Shown here: positions 31,881-32,106 of the stretch, in pieces
How positions within the stretch are numbered: the first letter of the stretch is position 1
Layout of the letters: each line of letters opens with the position of its first letter
Origin: Flavobacteriales bacterium
Lineage (GTDB): Bacteria; Bacteroidota; Bacteroidia; Flavobacteriales_D; Crocinitomicaceae
Assembly (NCBI GenBank): GCA_013373595.1
Contig: JABXHO010000096.1
Span: forward strand, 1 to 32,106
Reading direction: 5' to 3'
Length of the DNA stretch: 32,106 nucleotides
Made by a program: the position numbers and the translations under genes
The notes under the pieces: generated by a model
Told to the model about the DNA's origin: nothing
What the model saw: only the letters and a program-made list of their open reading frames with translations
Database searches by the model: none

Positions 31881-32106
31881 CCTCGAGAGTTTAACCAAAA
31901 CAAGCTGTTTTTTTACCACAAAGAACGCCAAGACACAAAGGTATAATGCACATCACAACAGATTCCCTGATAACTTCCTTGTGTATCAGCCGCAGGATGA
32001 TCCGTGTCCTTGTGGTTTGATTTTTGCCTCGAGAATCTAAGCAAAACAAGGTGTTTTTTCACCACAAAGAGCGCCAAGACACAAAGATATAATGCGTATC
32101 ACAACA
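31881..32106. repeat. Intergenic direct repeat, 80-nt units at a 146-bp period
   Basis: Unit 1 (31881-31960) and unit 2 (32027-32106, cut by the window end) both start CCTCGAG and end ATCACAACA, equal length with about nine to ten differences. Each holds CACCACAAAG or ACCACAAAG and GCCAAGACACAAAG. Within the period, ACCACAAAG (31915-31923) is mirrored by CCTTGTGGT (32008-32016), an inverted-repeat frame of about 100 bp. No gene was found from 31822 to the window end. The array may continue beyond. Confidence 0.8.

Noticed and set aside
31881-32106. End repeat read as a CRISPR array
   Set aside because: Only two copies, 80-nt units with a 146-bp period and internal divergence; no cas genes nearby.

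Overview
The window looks like a chromosomal segment of a member of the Bacteroidota, most likely order Flavobacteriales. This is an inference from several signs: a secreted protein ending in a type IX secretion (T9SS) sorting domain, lipoproteins with the short S-C lipobox typical of the phylum, repeated use of the Bacteroidota -7 promoter box TAnnTTTG, almost no Shine-Dalgarno sequences, and a DNA polymerase III alpha subunit that carries its own N-terminal proofreading exonuclease. No rRNA, tRNA, CRISPR array, transposase, integrase or phage gene was found, and the gene content is mostly housekeeping.

Layout. 1-2504 (+): the 3' half of ATP-dependent PEP carboxykinase with a strong terminator, then a T9SS cargo protein. 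6043-2665 (-): a four-gene operon (3-hydroxyacyl-CoA dehydrogenase, SRPBCC-GyrI fusion, YigZ/IMPACT protein, M42-type metallopeptidase). 6160-10641: a non-canonical Hsp70 locus, with a small GrpE-like protein directly followed by a divergent 833-residue Hsp70 (+) and facing a 532-residue membrane protein (-). 10704-14541: DCC oxidoreductase (+), outer-membrane barrel (-), dapD (-), ruvX (+), def and a lipoprotein (+). 14634-17335 (+): four DUF1573 proteins in under 3 kb, interleaved with a small alpha/beta hydrolase. 17506-21873 (+): dnaE with exonuclease. 22737-21853 (-): SirB1-like protein overlapping the end of dnaE. 22738-23030: an intergenic region with a possible sigma-54-type promoter and a terminator about 60 nt later (candidate small RNA). 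23438-23031 (-): DUF6884-like protein. 23542-24210 (+): two-segment membrane protein. 24335-27476 (+): TPR, phosphosulfolactate synthase (ComA) and WD40 operon. 30179-27492 (-): epimerase, glycosyltransferase and lipoprotein. 30757-30323 (-): TonB-C-like protein. 30907-31821 (+): DUF4412-like lipoprotein. 31881-32106: two copies of an 80-nt intergenic repeat.

The two best candidates for something under-described are the Hsp70 locus and the DUF1573 cluster. The Hsp70 carries about 105 extra residues between its ATPase and substrate-binding domains, a long helical C-terminus, a dedicated GrpE-like partner and perhaps a membrane-bound J-like partner. In the DUF1573 cluster, two of the genes are preceded by GTTAA repeats spaced about one helical turn apart. 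All functional statements are homology-style recognition by eye and need profile searches to confirm.
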